Assembly: GCA_902489965.1 (NCBI GenBank)
Contig: CABUCA010000041.1
Location: 1 to 19,029, forward strand
Reading direction: 5' to 3'
Source of the DNA: an uncultured Collinsella sp.
GTDB lineage: Bacteria; Actinomycetota; Coriobacteriia; Coriobacteriales; Coriobacteriaceae
Length of the DNA: 19,029 bases
Numbering within the stretch: the first letter of the stretch is position 1; every line of letters starts with the position of its first letter. The position numbers were made by a program, and so were the translations under genes. Below the pieces are notes generated by a model that did not search any database, was not told where the DNA came from, and saw only the letters and a program-made list of their open reading frames with translations. Shown here in pieces: positions 1 through 5,471 of the stretch.

Positions 1-43
1 TGTAATCAGTGGGTTGCAGGTTCGATTCCTGTCACTGGCTCCA
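1..43 (+). tRNA. tRNA-Thr (TGT), 3' part only
   Basis: The window opens at what reads as the anticodon TGT (1-3). It is followed by two loop bases, the 3' anticodon stem (6-10), a 5-base variable loop, a T-arm (GCAGG / TTCGATT / CCTGT), a 7-base acceptor strand, discriminator T (40) and an encoded CCA (41-43). The 5' half lies outside the window, so the identity rests on register alone. It is supported by the complete tRNA-Thr(GGT) at 897-972, which also has discriminator T, and by the thr(TGT)-tyr-thr(GGT)-tuf order known from enterobacteria. Confidence 0.75.
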
Positions 44-53
44 TGAGAGTTTC

Positions 54-91
54 GGGCTCTGTTCCTTATGGGACAGGGCCCGTTTCTTTTT
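54..91 (+). terminator. Intrinsic terminator after tRNA-Thr
   Basis: A 12-base-pair stem (54-65 with 70-81, two or three G-U pairs) with loop TTAT is followed by a T-rich run (83-91). It lies 10 bases after the tRNA CCA and should end that transcript, separating it from the tRNA-Tyr promoter further right. Its 3' arm contains GGGACAGGG, similar to the loop motif of other hairpins in this window. Confidence 0.85.
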
Positions 92-132
92 AGGTGGTGT
101 GCCATTGGGTCAGCGCCCATTCCGTTTTCGGT

Positions 133-351
133 TTGTCTCAATCTGTAACACGAAGAGGCTGAAAACCCTCCTTATAGTTACAGATTGAGACAATGCCAAG
201 GGATGGCCGATAACATCTCAATCTGTAACACGAAGAGGCCGAAAACCGTTCTAGCTGTTACAGAATGAGACGTAAGCTGGGGTCTCTGCGAAACATCTCG
301 ATCTGTAACAGATAGGGGAGAAAATGTTCTCTAAATGTTACAGATTGAGAC
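133..351. repeat. Array of three palindromic repeats, exact 80-base period
   Basis: Three units begin at 135, 215 and 295. Each has a left arm close to GTCTCAATCTGTAACA and the reverse-complement arm at 177-191, 256-271 and 336-351. The centre is 25-27 bases, and the first two centres share CGAAGAGGC and GAAAACC. Unit 1 is perfect over 15 arm bases and extends to 133-193. Unit 2 has one right-arm mismatch and unit 3 one left-arm mismatch. About 23 unrelated bases separate the units. Centres of units 1 and 3 can form short inner stems (GAGG/CCTC, GAGA/TCTC). Each unit would form a long hairpin in DNA or RNA. No gene is associated and the function is unknown. Confidence 0.9.
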
Positions 352-403
352 AAAGGCCGGACCGGTCCCAGTCATCCTGGTCGAGCGAGGATTTCCGGAC
401 ATA

Positions 404-497
404 CGAGCGTGGAAAATCTCCTGCTAAGTGAATGAGCGTGGATAATCTTCCACTTTGGATTCGAAGCCACGCCAATAGTGGGAGATTATCCACGCTC
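404..497. repeat. Second inverted-repeat family (GAGCGTGGATAATCT)
   Basis: GAGCGTGGATAATCTTCCACT (first base 434) faces its near-complement ending at 497, giving a stem of about 20 pairs around a 22-base centre. A third, degenerate direct copy (GAGCGTGGAAAATCTC) starts at about 405, and a weaker trace lies near 382. The arms differ from the 80-base array just upstream, so this is a separate repeat family placed beside it. No coding capacity; role unknown. Confidence 0.8.
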
Positions 498-712
498 GAT
501 TCTGTTTGGGAAGCCCGATCTCGACCTATATATAGGTGCAAATGAGTCGTTATCGAAGTAATATTCTGCAGGCTCACTCCACTACGCCAAAGTGTTCCCT
601 CGGGAAATGTCACCGCTATATGCAAATTCACCGTCCTTCATATCCAAACTCAGCAAAACCGCAGGTCAAAAGCATATAGATACGCCCGGCACCGTGTATC
701 TAGAGGTTTTCG
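498..712. other. Gene-free stretch before the tRNA-tuf promoter
   Basis: No supported gene. A short open frame begins at 592 but has no Shine-Dalgarno and runs through the promoter at 713-742, so it is not called. The sequence is clearly more AT-rich than the flanking genes. Apart from the promoter at its right edge I see no recognisable element. Confidence 0.6.
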
Positions 713-742
713 TTGACAGCCCCCAAGGTGGCATCGTATTAT
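713..742 (+). promoter_or_regulatory. Promoter of the tRNA-Tyr-Thr-Met-tuf operon
   Basis: A perfect -35 TTGACA (713-718), an 18-base spacer and a -10 TATTAT (737-742) lie about 62 bases before tRNA-Tyr. The -35 sits inside an 18-base block, GAGGTTTTCGTTGACAGC (703-720), repeated exactly at the rpmG promoter (2533-2550). The G+C-rich start region (GCGGGGGCGG, from about 755) could be a discriminator of the kind used at growth-rate-controlled stable-RNA promoters; that is inference. Confidence 0.85.
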
Positions 743-804
743 CTTCTTCGTTCGCGGGGGCGGCGGTCCAAAAGACCAAAGGACCTGCGGATACTTGAAC
801 GATT

Positions 805-886
805 GGGAGTTTGCCCGAGTGGTTAATGGGGACGGGCTGTAAACCCGTTGGCTCTGCCTACATAGGTTCGAATCCTATAGCTCCCA
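805..886 (+). tRNA. tRNA-Tyr (GTA)
   Basis: Acceptor GGGAGTT (805-811) pairs with AGCTCCC (879-885), discriminator A 886. The anticodon GTA (839-841) sits in a CTGTAAA loop closed by ACGGG/CCCGT. A long variable arm marks a class II tRNA, as expected for bacterial Tyr. Only CC of the CCA end matches the template (887-889 is CCC), so the final A is presumably added by the CCA-adding enzyme, unlike its neighbours. First gene of the tRNA-tuf operon. Confidence 0.95.
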
Positions 887-896
887 CCCGTCAAGT

Positions 897-972
897 GCCT
901 GTATAGCTCAGTCGGTAGAGCACTTCGTTGGTAACGAAGAGGTCACCAGTTCAAGTCTGGTTGCAGGCTCCA
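897..972 (+). tRNA. tRNA-Thr (GGT)
   Basis: Acceptor GCCTGTA (897-903) pairs with TGCAGGC (962-968). Discriminator T, encoded CCA (970-972). The anticodon GGT (930-932) lies in a TTGGTAA loop on a CTTCG/CGAAG stem. It begins 10 bases after tRNA-Tyr and must be released from a common precursor that continues into tRNA-Met and tuf. Confidence 0.96.
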
Positions 973-975
973 TCC

Positions 976-1052
976 GGCGGTGTAGCTCAGTTGGTTAGAG
1001 CACACGGTTCATACCCGTGGCGTCACTGGTTCGAATCCAGTCACCGCTACCA
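976..1052 (+). tRNA. tRNA-Met (CAT), elongator type
   Basis: Anticodon CAT (1010-1012) lies in a TTCATAC loop on a CACGG/CCGTG stem. Acceptor GGCGGTG pairs with CACCGCT, making pair 1-72 a G-U. Discriminator A, encoded CCA 1050-1052. It lacks the three stacked G-C pairs and the 1-72 C/A mismatch of initiators, and it is close in overall sequence to elongator Met tRNAs. A tRNA-Ile with a lysidine-modified CAT is the less likely alternative. Only three bases separate it from tRNA-Thr. Confidence 0.85.
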
Positions 1053-1063
1053 TAGGTAACACG

Positions 1064-1094
1064 GTGGCTTCTCAATAGTATGTTGAGAGGCCAC
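1064..1094 (+). promoter_or_regulatory. Hairpin in the tRNA-to-tuf leader
   Basis: A 12-pair stem (1064-1075 with 1083-1094, one G-U) with a 7-base loop starts 12 bases after the tRNA-Met CCA. No T-run follows, so it is unlikely to terminate. It could protect the 5' end of tuf mRNA after tRNA processing. A second small hairpin (GTCCC/GGGAC, about 1112-1126) lies just before the tuf ribosome binding site. Confidence 0.55.
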
Positions 1095-1148
1095 TATGGT
1101 ATAAAGGCAAAGTCCCGTCCGGGGACGACCTGTTAAGAGGAGGGCTTT

Positions 1149-2339
1149 ATGGCCAAAGAGAAGTTTGAGCGCACTAAGCCGCATGTTAACATCGGCACCA
1201 TTGGTCACGTCGACCACGGCAAGACCACGCTGACCGCTGCCATCACCAAGGTTCTCTCCGAGACCGAGGGCTGCAAGGCTGACTTCACTGCGTTCGAGAA
1301 CATCGACAAGGCTCCCGAGGAGCGCGAGCGCGGCATTACGATCTCCGTCTCCCACGTCGAGTACGAGACCGCTGCCCGTCACTACGCTCACGTTGACTGC
1401 CCGGGCCACGCTGACTACGTCAAGAACATGATTTCCGGTGCTGCTCAGATGGACGGCGCTATCCTGGTCATCGCCGCTACCGACGGCCCCATGGCTCAGA
1501 CCCGCGAGCACATCCTGCTCGCCCGTCAGGTCGGCGTTCCCTACATCGTCGTCTTCCTGAACAAGTGCGACATGGTCGACGATGACGAGCTCATCGACCT
1601 CGTCGAGATGGAGACCCGTGAGCTCCTCTCCGAGTACGATTTCCCCGGCGACGACATCCCCGTCATCCGTGGTTCCGCTCTGGGCGCTCTCGAGGGCGAC
1701 GCCAAGTGGATGGACGCCATCCGCGAGCTCATGAAGGCTGTCGACGAGTACATCCCGACGCCTGCTCGTAACAACGACCTCCCCTTCCTGATGGCCGTTG
1801 AGGACGTTATGACCATCTCCGGCCGTGGTACCGTTGCTACCGGCCGTGTCGAGCGCGGTGAGCTCAAGCTTAACGAGCCCGTCGAGATCGTCGGCATCAA
1901 GGATACCCAGAACACCGTCGTTACCGGTATCGAGATGTTCCGTAAGTCCATGGACTTCTGCGAGGCTGGCGACAACGTCGGTCTGCTGCTCCGCGGCATC
2001 AAGCGCGAGGACATCGAGCGCGGCCAGGTTCTCTGCAAGCCCGGTTCGGTTACTCCGCACACCAAGTTCACCGGCGAGATCTACGTTCTGACCAAGGAGG
2101 AGGGCGGCCGTCATACCCCGTTCTTCGATGGTTATCGTCCTCAGTTCTACTTCCGTACCACCGACGTTACCGGTACGGTCAAGCTCCCCGAGGGCACCGA
2201 GATGGCTATGCCTGGTGACCACATCACCATCGAGGGCGACCTCATCCACCCGATCGCCATGGAGGAGGGCCTGCGCTTCGCTATCCGCGAGGGTGGCCAC
2301 ACCGTCGGTTCGGGCATCGTCTCCACGATCATTGAGTAA
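1149..2339 (+). CDS. tuf: Elongation factor Tu
   Basis: EF-Tu, the GTPase that brings aminoacyl-tRNA to the ribosomal A site in the cytosol. The 396-residue length is usual. G-domain motifs are intact: GHVDHGKT (19-26), RGITIS (61-66), DCPGH (83-87), NKCD (138-141) and SAL (176-178), followed by beta-barrel domains 2 and 3 ending in the EF-Tu C-terminal block with YRPQFYFRTTDVTG. The start is fixed by GAGGAGGG at 1137-1144. It is the last gene of the tRNA-Tyr/Thr/Met transcript and ends in a strong terminator. Codon use is heavily biased to C-ending codons, as expected for a very highly expressed gene, which is also why long open frames appear on the opposite strand. Confidence 0.99.
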   Translation: MAKEKFERTKPHVNIGTIGHVDHGKTTLTAAITKVLSETEGCKADFTAFENIDKAPEERERGITISVSHVEYETAARHYAHVDCPGHADYVKNMISGAAQMDGAILVIAATDGPMAQTREHILLARQVGVPYIVVFLNKCDMVDDDELIDLVEMETRELLSEYDFPGDDIPVIRGSALGALEGDAKWMDAIRELMKAVDEYIPTPARNNDLPFLMAVEDVMTISGRGTVATGRVERGELKLNEPVEIVGIKDTQNTVVTGIEMFRKSMDFCEAGDNVGLLLRGIKREDIERGQVLCKPGSVTPHTKFTGEIYVLTKEEGGRHTPFFDGYRPQFYFRTTDVTGTVKLPEGTEMAMPGDHITIEGDLIHPIAMEEGLRFAIREGGHTVGSGIVSTIIE

Positions 2340-2365
2340 ATTAGCTCTTTGATATAGCTGACTTA

Positions 2366-2403
2366 GAGAACCCGGCACTTATATGGGTGCCGGGTTCTTT
2401 TCT
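2366..2403 (+). terminator. Intrinsic terminator of tuf
   Basis: Perfect 11-pair stem GAACCCGGCAC / GTGCCGGGTTC (2368-2378 with 2387-2397), 8-base loop, followed by TTTTCT. It starts 29 bases after the tuf stop. From here to the rpmG promoter (2404-2532) I see nothing recognisable. Confidence 0.95.
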
Positions 2404-2532
2404 GCAATGGATATTGAGCCGTTGCTGGTGTCGAGAGGATCGATTATGGTCCTGGGTGCATCGTCGATTAGATCTCGTTGGCTCCATTGATGTGTTCCAA
2501 ATATGAATGGGTTCACCGAGAACCAATTGATT

Positions 2533-2573
2533 CGAGGTTTTCGTTGACAGCACTTACGTAGAGCTGATAAAGT
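2533..2573 (+). promoter_or_regulatory. Promoter of the rpmG-trnW-secE-nusG-rplKA cluster
   Basis: Perfect -35 TTGACA (2544-2549), 18-base spacer, -10 TAAAGT (2568-2573). The -35 is embedded in the same 18-base block (2533-2550) found at the tRNA-tuf promoter, with the same spacer length. The two units are therefore probably controlled alike. Confidence 0.8.
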
Positions 2574-2618
2574 ATCAACTCGTGCCCGTACGGGGCGGAA
2601 ATGAAAGGTTCAGGATAC

Positions 2619-2768
2619 ATGCGTACTCTAGTTACTCTTGCGTGCACTGAGTGCAAGCGCCGCAACTATACGACCACCAAGAACAAGTCGACCATGCCTG
2701 ATCGTATGGAGATCAAGAAGTATTGCCCCTGGTGCCGTCACCACACGCTGCACAAAGAGACTCGATAG
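2619..2768 (+). CDS. rpmG: 50S ribosomal protein L33
   Basis: A 49-residue protein beginning MRTLVTLACTECKRRNY, the classic L33 start. Cys9, Cys12, Cys36 and Cys39 form the two CxxC knuckles of the zinc-binding (C+) L33 form. This start was chosen over an in-frame ATG at 2601 because it gives the standard N-terminus and has GAAAGG (2603-2608) at a suitable distance. First gene of the unit encoding tRNA-Trp, SecE, NusG, L11 and L1. The zinc form implies zinc-dependent ribosome assembly; a zinc-free paralogue, if present, lies elsewhere. Confidence 0.97.
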   Translation: MRTLVTLACTECKRRNYTTTKNKSTMPDRMEIKKYCPWCRHHTLHKETR

Positions 2769-2781
2769 TCTCTAGTCACAT

Positions 2782-2857
2782 ACGCCAGTAGTTCAATTGG
2801 TAGAGCATCGGTCTCCAAAACCGAGTGTTGAGGGTTCGAGTCCTTCCTGGCGTGCCA
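2782..2857 (+). tRNA. tRNA-Trp (CCA)
   Basis: Acceptor ACGCCAG (2782-2788) pairs with CTGGCGT (2847-2853). Discriminator G 2854, as required for Trp, and encoded CCA 2855-2857. The anticodon CCA (2815-2817) lies in a CTCCAAA loop on a TCGGT/ACCGA stem. It sits between rpmG (13 bases before) and secE, the rpmG-trnW-secE-nusG order common in Gram-positive and actinobacterial genomes. Confidence 0.97.
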
Positions 2858-2866
2858 GTCATTATT

Positions 2867-2894
2867 CCGTAAGCTCCCAATTGGGGGCTTACGG
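2867..2894 (+). promoter_or_regulatory. Hairpin between tRNA-Trp and secE
   Basis: A 12-pair stem (2867-2878 with 2883-2894, one G-U) with loop AATT is followed by only TTT. It lies 9 bases after the tRNA CCA. It may be a partial terminator that lowers expression of the protein genes relative to the tRNA, or a processing or stability element at the new secE mRNA end. Confidence 0.6.
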
Positions 2895-2933
2895 TTTACT
2901 CATGTATAAGCGCATTGCGCGGAGGTAACCCAA

Positions 2934-3272
2934 ATGGCCAACAAGAAGAACAAGAAGAAGGCTCAGCAGCAGGCGCCTGCCAACAACGCTGCCGCCAACT
3001 CCAAGGTTGAGGCCAAGAAGGCCGTTGGCAAGAAGAACGAGAAGGCTGCGAAGTCCAAGAAGAACGAGAAGCCTGGTTTCTTCGCCCGCACCAAGAAGTA
3101 TTTCGCTTCGGTCAAGTCCGAGATGAAGCGTGTCACGTGGCCCGATAAGAAGGAGCTCGTGAACTACTCGGTCGTCGTTTGCGCTTCTCTGATCGTCGTC
3201 GGCGTCGTCATCGCTCTGCTCGATGCTGGCTTTGGCGAGGCTCTTGCTCTGTTCTCTGGATTGAGGGGCTAA
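2934..3272 (+). CDS. secE: Preprotein translocase subunit SecE
   Basis: SecE of the SecYEG channel in the cytoplasmic membrane. At 112 residues it is longer than minimal single-helix SecE (about 60). Residues 1-47 are a Lys/Ala/Asn-rich, low-complexity hydrophilic tail, as is common in actinobacteria. The conserved amphipathic segment carries RVTWP (66-70), and one transmembrane helix spans about 78-97. GGAGG (2921-2925) sets the start. nusG begins three bases after the stop, so the two are co-transcribed and probably coupled. Confidence 0.97.
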   Translation: MANKKNKKKAQQQAPANNAAANSKVEAKKAVGKKNEKAAKSKKNEKPGFFARTKKYFASVKSEMKRVTWPDKKELVNYSVVVCASLIVVGVVIALLDAGFGEALALFSGLRG

Positions 3273-3275
3273 ACC

Positions 3276-3812
3276 ATGTCTAAGCGTTGGTACGTCGTTC
3301 ACACTTACTCTGGATACGAGAACCGCGTTAAGTCCGATCTCGAGCATCGCATCGAGACTATGGGCATGCAGGACCGTATCTTTGATATCGAGATTCCTAT
3401 GGAGCGTGTCACCGAGATTAAAGAGGGTGGCAAGCGTGAGACCAAGGATTCCAAGATTTTCCCGGGTTATGTCCTGGTCCGCATGGAGATGGATGACGAT
3501 GCTTGGACGTGTGTTCGTAACACGCCTGGCGTCACCGGTTTCCTGGGCGGCAACGGCAAGCCCGCTCCGCTTTCCCGCGACGAGTACAACAAGATGACTC
3601 GTCGTCCCGGTAAGGGCGATTCGCCCAAGCGCACCTCGGTTGATATTGAGGTCGGCACGTCCGTCCGCGTCACCGATGGTCCGCTTACCGACTTTGATGG
3701 CAAGGTCTCCGAGGTTAACACCGAGGCTGGCAAGCTCAAGGTCACACTGATGATCTTTGGCCGCGAGACGCCGGTCGAGCTCGACTTTAACCAGGTCGCT
3801 GTCATCGCTTAA
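3276..3812 (+). CDS. nusG: Transcription termination/antitermination factor NusG
   Basis: NusG binds the RNA polymerase clamp through its N-terminal NGN domain and Rho or S10 through its C-terminal KOW domain. The 178 residues are compact: NGN about 3-110 (WYVVHTYSGYE at the start, FPGYVLVRM, then GGNGKPAPLS), a short linker, KOW about 125-178 (VRVTDGPLTDFDGKV). No domain II insertion. SD GAGGGG (3263-3268) lies inside the end of secE. A 120-base spacer without a visible terminator leads into rplK. Confidence 0.98.
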   Translation: MSKRWYVVHTYSGYENRVKSDLEHRIETMGMQDRIFDIEIPMERVTEIKEGGKRETKDSKIFPGYVLVRMEMDDDAWTCVRNTPGVTGFLGGNGKPAPLSRDEYNKMTRRPGKGDSPKRTSVDIEVGTSVRVTDGPLTDFDGKVSEVNTEAGKLKVTLMIFGRETPVELDFNQVAVIA

Positions 3813-3932
3813 GTTTTCGTCCGTTCGCGCGAGCGTGCTTCTTCTGTGACTGCTCATCTCAGGAGTGCTTCTAACACGTGCGTGCTTACGATATAGCAAG
3901 TACTTCACACTCGTGATTCGAAAGGAATGACC

Positions 3933-4361
3933 ATGGCTGAGAAGAAGGTTGCCAACGTCATTAAGCTCCAGATTCCTGCTGGTGCCGCTAACCCCGCTCC
4001 TCCCGTCGGCCCCGCCCTGGGCGCTGCTGGCGTGAACATCATGCAGTTCTGCCAGGCCTTTAACGCCGAGACGCAGGACAAGAAGGGCGACATCATCCCC
4101 GTTGAGATCTCTGTCTACGAGGATAAGTCCTTCTCCTTCATCACCAAGACCCCGCCGGCGGCTCACCTCATCAAGAAGGAGCTGAACCTCAAGTCTGGTT
4201 CCGCTAAGCCGCAGGCCGACAAGGTTGGTCAGCTCTCCCAGGAGCAGCTCACCAAGATCGCCGAGATCAAGATGCCGGACCTCAATGCCAACGACATTGA
4301 CGCCGCCAAGAAGATCATCGCCGGTACCGCCCGCTCCATGGGCGTCACCATCGCTGAGTAG
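3933..4361 (+). CDS. rplK: 50S ribosomal protein L11
   Basis: L11 binds 23S rRNA at the GTPase-associated centre and is the usual target region of thiopeptides. At 142 residues it has normal length, with IPAGAANPAPPVGPALGAAG and GVNIMQFCQAFN near the N-terminus and the RNA-binding C-terminal domain ending TARSMGV. The start is the second ATG: AAAGGA at 3921-3926 directly abuts an upstream in-frame ATG (3927) and so can only serve 3933. Followed by rplA after a 117-base structured spacer. Confidence 0.98.
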   Translation: MAEKKVANVIKLQIPAGAANPAPPVGPALGAAGVNIMQFCQAFNAETQDKKGDIIPVEISVYEDKSFSFITKTPPAAHLIKKELNLKSGSAKPQADKVGQLSQEQLTKIAEIKMPDLNANDIDAAKKIIAGTARSMGVTIAE

Positions 4362-4379
4362 CGATTTCTTTAGGTAATG

Positions 4380-4428
4380 ACGGGTGCTCCGACCGGGGCG
4401 CCCGTTATATGTGTGCAATAGGGCACAC
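4380..4428 (+). promoter_or_regulatory. Two hairpins in the rplK-rplA spacer
   Basis: Hairpin one is an 11-pair stem (4380-4390 with 4395-4405, loop GACC), followed by TATATG rather than a T-run. Hairpin two is GTGTGC (4411-4416) with GCACAC (4423-4428) and a 6-base loop. They may form a weak terminator or mRNA-stability structures between L11 and L1. They directly precede the L1-site candidate at 4436-4465. Confidence 0.55.
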
Positions 4429-4435
4429 GATACGA

Positions 4436-4470
4436 TGTGGGAGGGCTCACGCCCGTTTAACCACAGGAGG
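4436..4470 (+). promoter_or_regulatory. Candidate L1-binding autoregulatory stem at the rplA ribosome binding site
   Basis: TGTGG (4436-4440) pairs with CCACA (4461-4465), and inside it GGGC (4443-4446) pairs with GCCC (4451-4454). This leaves an asymmetric internal loop of 2 bases on one side and 6 on the other. The outer stem runs into the AGGAGG Shine-Dalgarno (4465-4470). Two short helices flanking an asymmetric loop is the general plan of known L1 target sites in rRNA and in rplKA leaders. The match here is by architecture only. Confidence 0.35.
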
Positions 4471-4478
4471 TAATGCAC

Positions 4479-5186
4479 ATGGCTAAGCATGGTAAGAGCT
4501 ATAACGCCGCTGCCGAGAAGATCGACCGCGCCACGCTCTACACCCCCCTTCAGGCTGCCAAGCTCATCAAGGAGCTCGACACCGCCAAGTTCGACGAGAC
4601 CGTCGAGGCCCACTTCCGTCTGGGCATCGATACTCGTAAGGCTGACCAGAACATCCGTGGTTCCATCTCCCTGCCCCACGGCACCGGCAAGACCGTTCGT
4701 GTTGCCGTCTTCGCCGAGGGCGAGAAGGCCCGCGAGGCCGAGGCTGCTGGCGCCGACATCATCGGTTCCGACGAGCTCGTCGCCCAGATCCAGAAGGGCG
4801 AGATCAACTTCGACGCCGCTATCGCTACGCCGAACATGATGGCCAAGGTTGGCCGCATCGGTAAGATCCTTGGTCCCCGTGGCCTCATGCCGAACCCCAA
4901 GCTCGGCACCGTGACCATGGACGTCGCCAAGATGGTCTCCGAGCTCAAGGCCGGCCGCGTTGAGTACCGCGCCGACCGTTACGGCATCTGCCACGTGCCC
5001 CTGGGCAAGAAGTCCTTCTCTGAGCAGCAGCTCGTCGAGAACTACGCTGCCCTGTACACCGAGATTCTGCGCGTCAAGCCCTCTTCTGCTAAGGGTAAGT
5101 ACGTCAAGTCCATCTCCGTGTCTTCCACCATGGGCCCTGGCGTCAAGGTCGATCCCGCTGTCCAGCGTGACTTCCTGGCTGAGTAA
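4479..5186 (+). CDS. rplA: 50S ribosomal protein L1
   Basis: L1 forms the mobile stalk at the E site and in many bacteria represses its own operon by binding mRNA. At 235 residues it has normal length. The L1 signature LGPRGLMPNPKLGT lies at 131-144 in domain II, with domain I formed by both ends. AGGAGG (4465-4470) is 8 bases from this ATG and only 2 from the in-frame ATG at 4473, so 4479 is preferred. It is the last gene of the cluster here: a terminator follows, and rplJL-rpoBC, which often come next, are absent. Confidence 0.98.
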   Translation: MAKHGKSYNAAAEKIDRATLYTPLQAAKLIKELDTAKFDETVEAHFRLGIDTRKADQNIRGSISLPHGTGKTVRVAVFAEGEKAREAEAAGADIIGSDELVAQIQKGEINFDAAIATPNMMAKVGRIGKILGPRGLMPNPKLGTVTMDVAKMVSELKAGRVEYRADRYGICHVPLGKKSFSEQQLVENYAALYTEILRVKPSSAKGKYVKSISVSSTMGPGVKVDPAVQRDFLAE

Positions 5187-5223
5187 CTAACAGTTACTGC
5201 CTGAGCAAAGCAAGCATTGCTAG

Positions 5224-5260
5224 AGAAACCCGGTTCTGCCTCGTGCAGGACCGGGTTTCT
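5224..5260 (+). terminator. Terminator after rplA
   Basis: A 16-pair stem (5224-5239 with 5245-5260, one G-U) with a 5-base loop, followed by the weak run TTGCT. It lies 38 bases after the rplA stop and ends the ribosomal-protein unit before convergently oriented genes. Confidence 0.85.
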
Positions 5261-5269
5261 TGCTACCGC

Positions 5270-5316
5270 GCCCAAACCACCACAAAGGGGACAGGCACCT
5301 TTGTGGTGGTTTGGGC
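5270..5316. repeat. Palindromic repeat with CCACCACAAAGG arms and GGGACAG loop
   Basis: Perfect 19-base arms (5270-5288 and 5298-5316) surround a 9-base loop carrying GGACAGGCA. It is one of three relatives in the window with arms (AA)ACCRCCRCAAAGG; the others are at 8152-8183 and 9134-9173. It lies between the convergent rplA and phosphoesterase genes, where it could also act as a bidirectional terminator. Confidence 0.9.
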
Positions 5317-5349
5317 ACTTAGACGTCAATGTTATGGCATCGCAGCGAG

Positions 5350-5447
5350 CCGGTTCCAAGTGCCCCAGGTCGCCCCGAAAGAGGAGCGACGCGTACTTTG
5401 GTACGCGAGCGACGGCTTGAGGGGCGAGATGGGGTGCTTGGGGCCGG
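5350..5447. repeat. 98-base foldback element between convergent genes
   Basis: Nested pairing: CCGG (5350-5353/5444-5447), a 12-pair stem with two G-U pairs (5356-5367/5430-5441), TCGCCCC (5370-5376) with GGGGCGA (5421-5427), and an apical CGCGTAC/GTACGCG hairpin (5390-5396/5401-5407) with loop TTTG. Two unpaired purine-rich bulges lie between. It sits 24 bases beyond the stop of the - strand phosphoesterase gene. It has the look of a mobile foldback element or a structured RNA; no T-run supports simple termination. Confidence 0.75.
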
Positions 5448-5471
5448 CGCAGCGTCAAGCCTTAAAAGTGG

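Noticed and set aside
133..351. The 80-base-period array as a CRISPR
   Set aside because: Only three units; the repeats are long palindromes with variable centres, arms differ between units, and no cas gene is near. Period 80 with 57-base units does not fit a CRISPR.
338..798. Short open frames at 338-631 (-) and 592-798 (+)
   Set aside because: No Shine-Dalgarno, no recognisable domain; one overlaps inverted repeats and the other runs across the tRNA promoter.
1047..4994. Long antisense frames opposite tuf and opposite secE-nusG-rplK-rplA
   Set aside because: They mirror highly expressed genes with strong GC-biased codon use, give low-complexity Leu/Asp/Val-rich protein, and run across tRNA or intergenic sequence.
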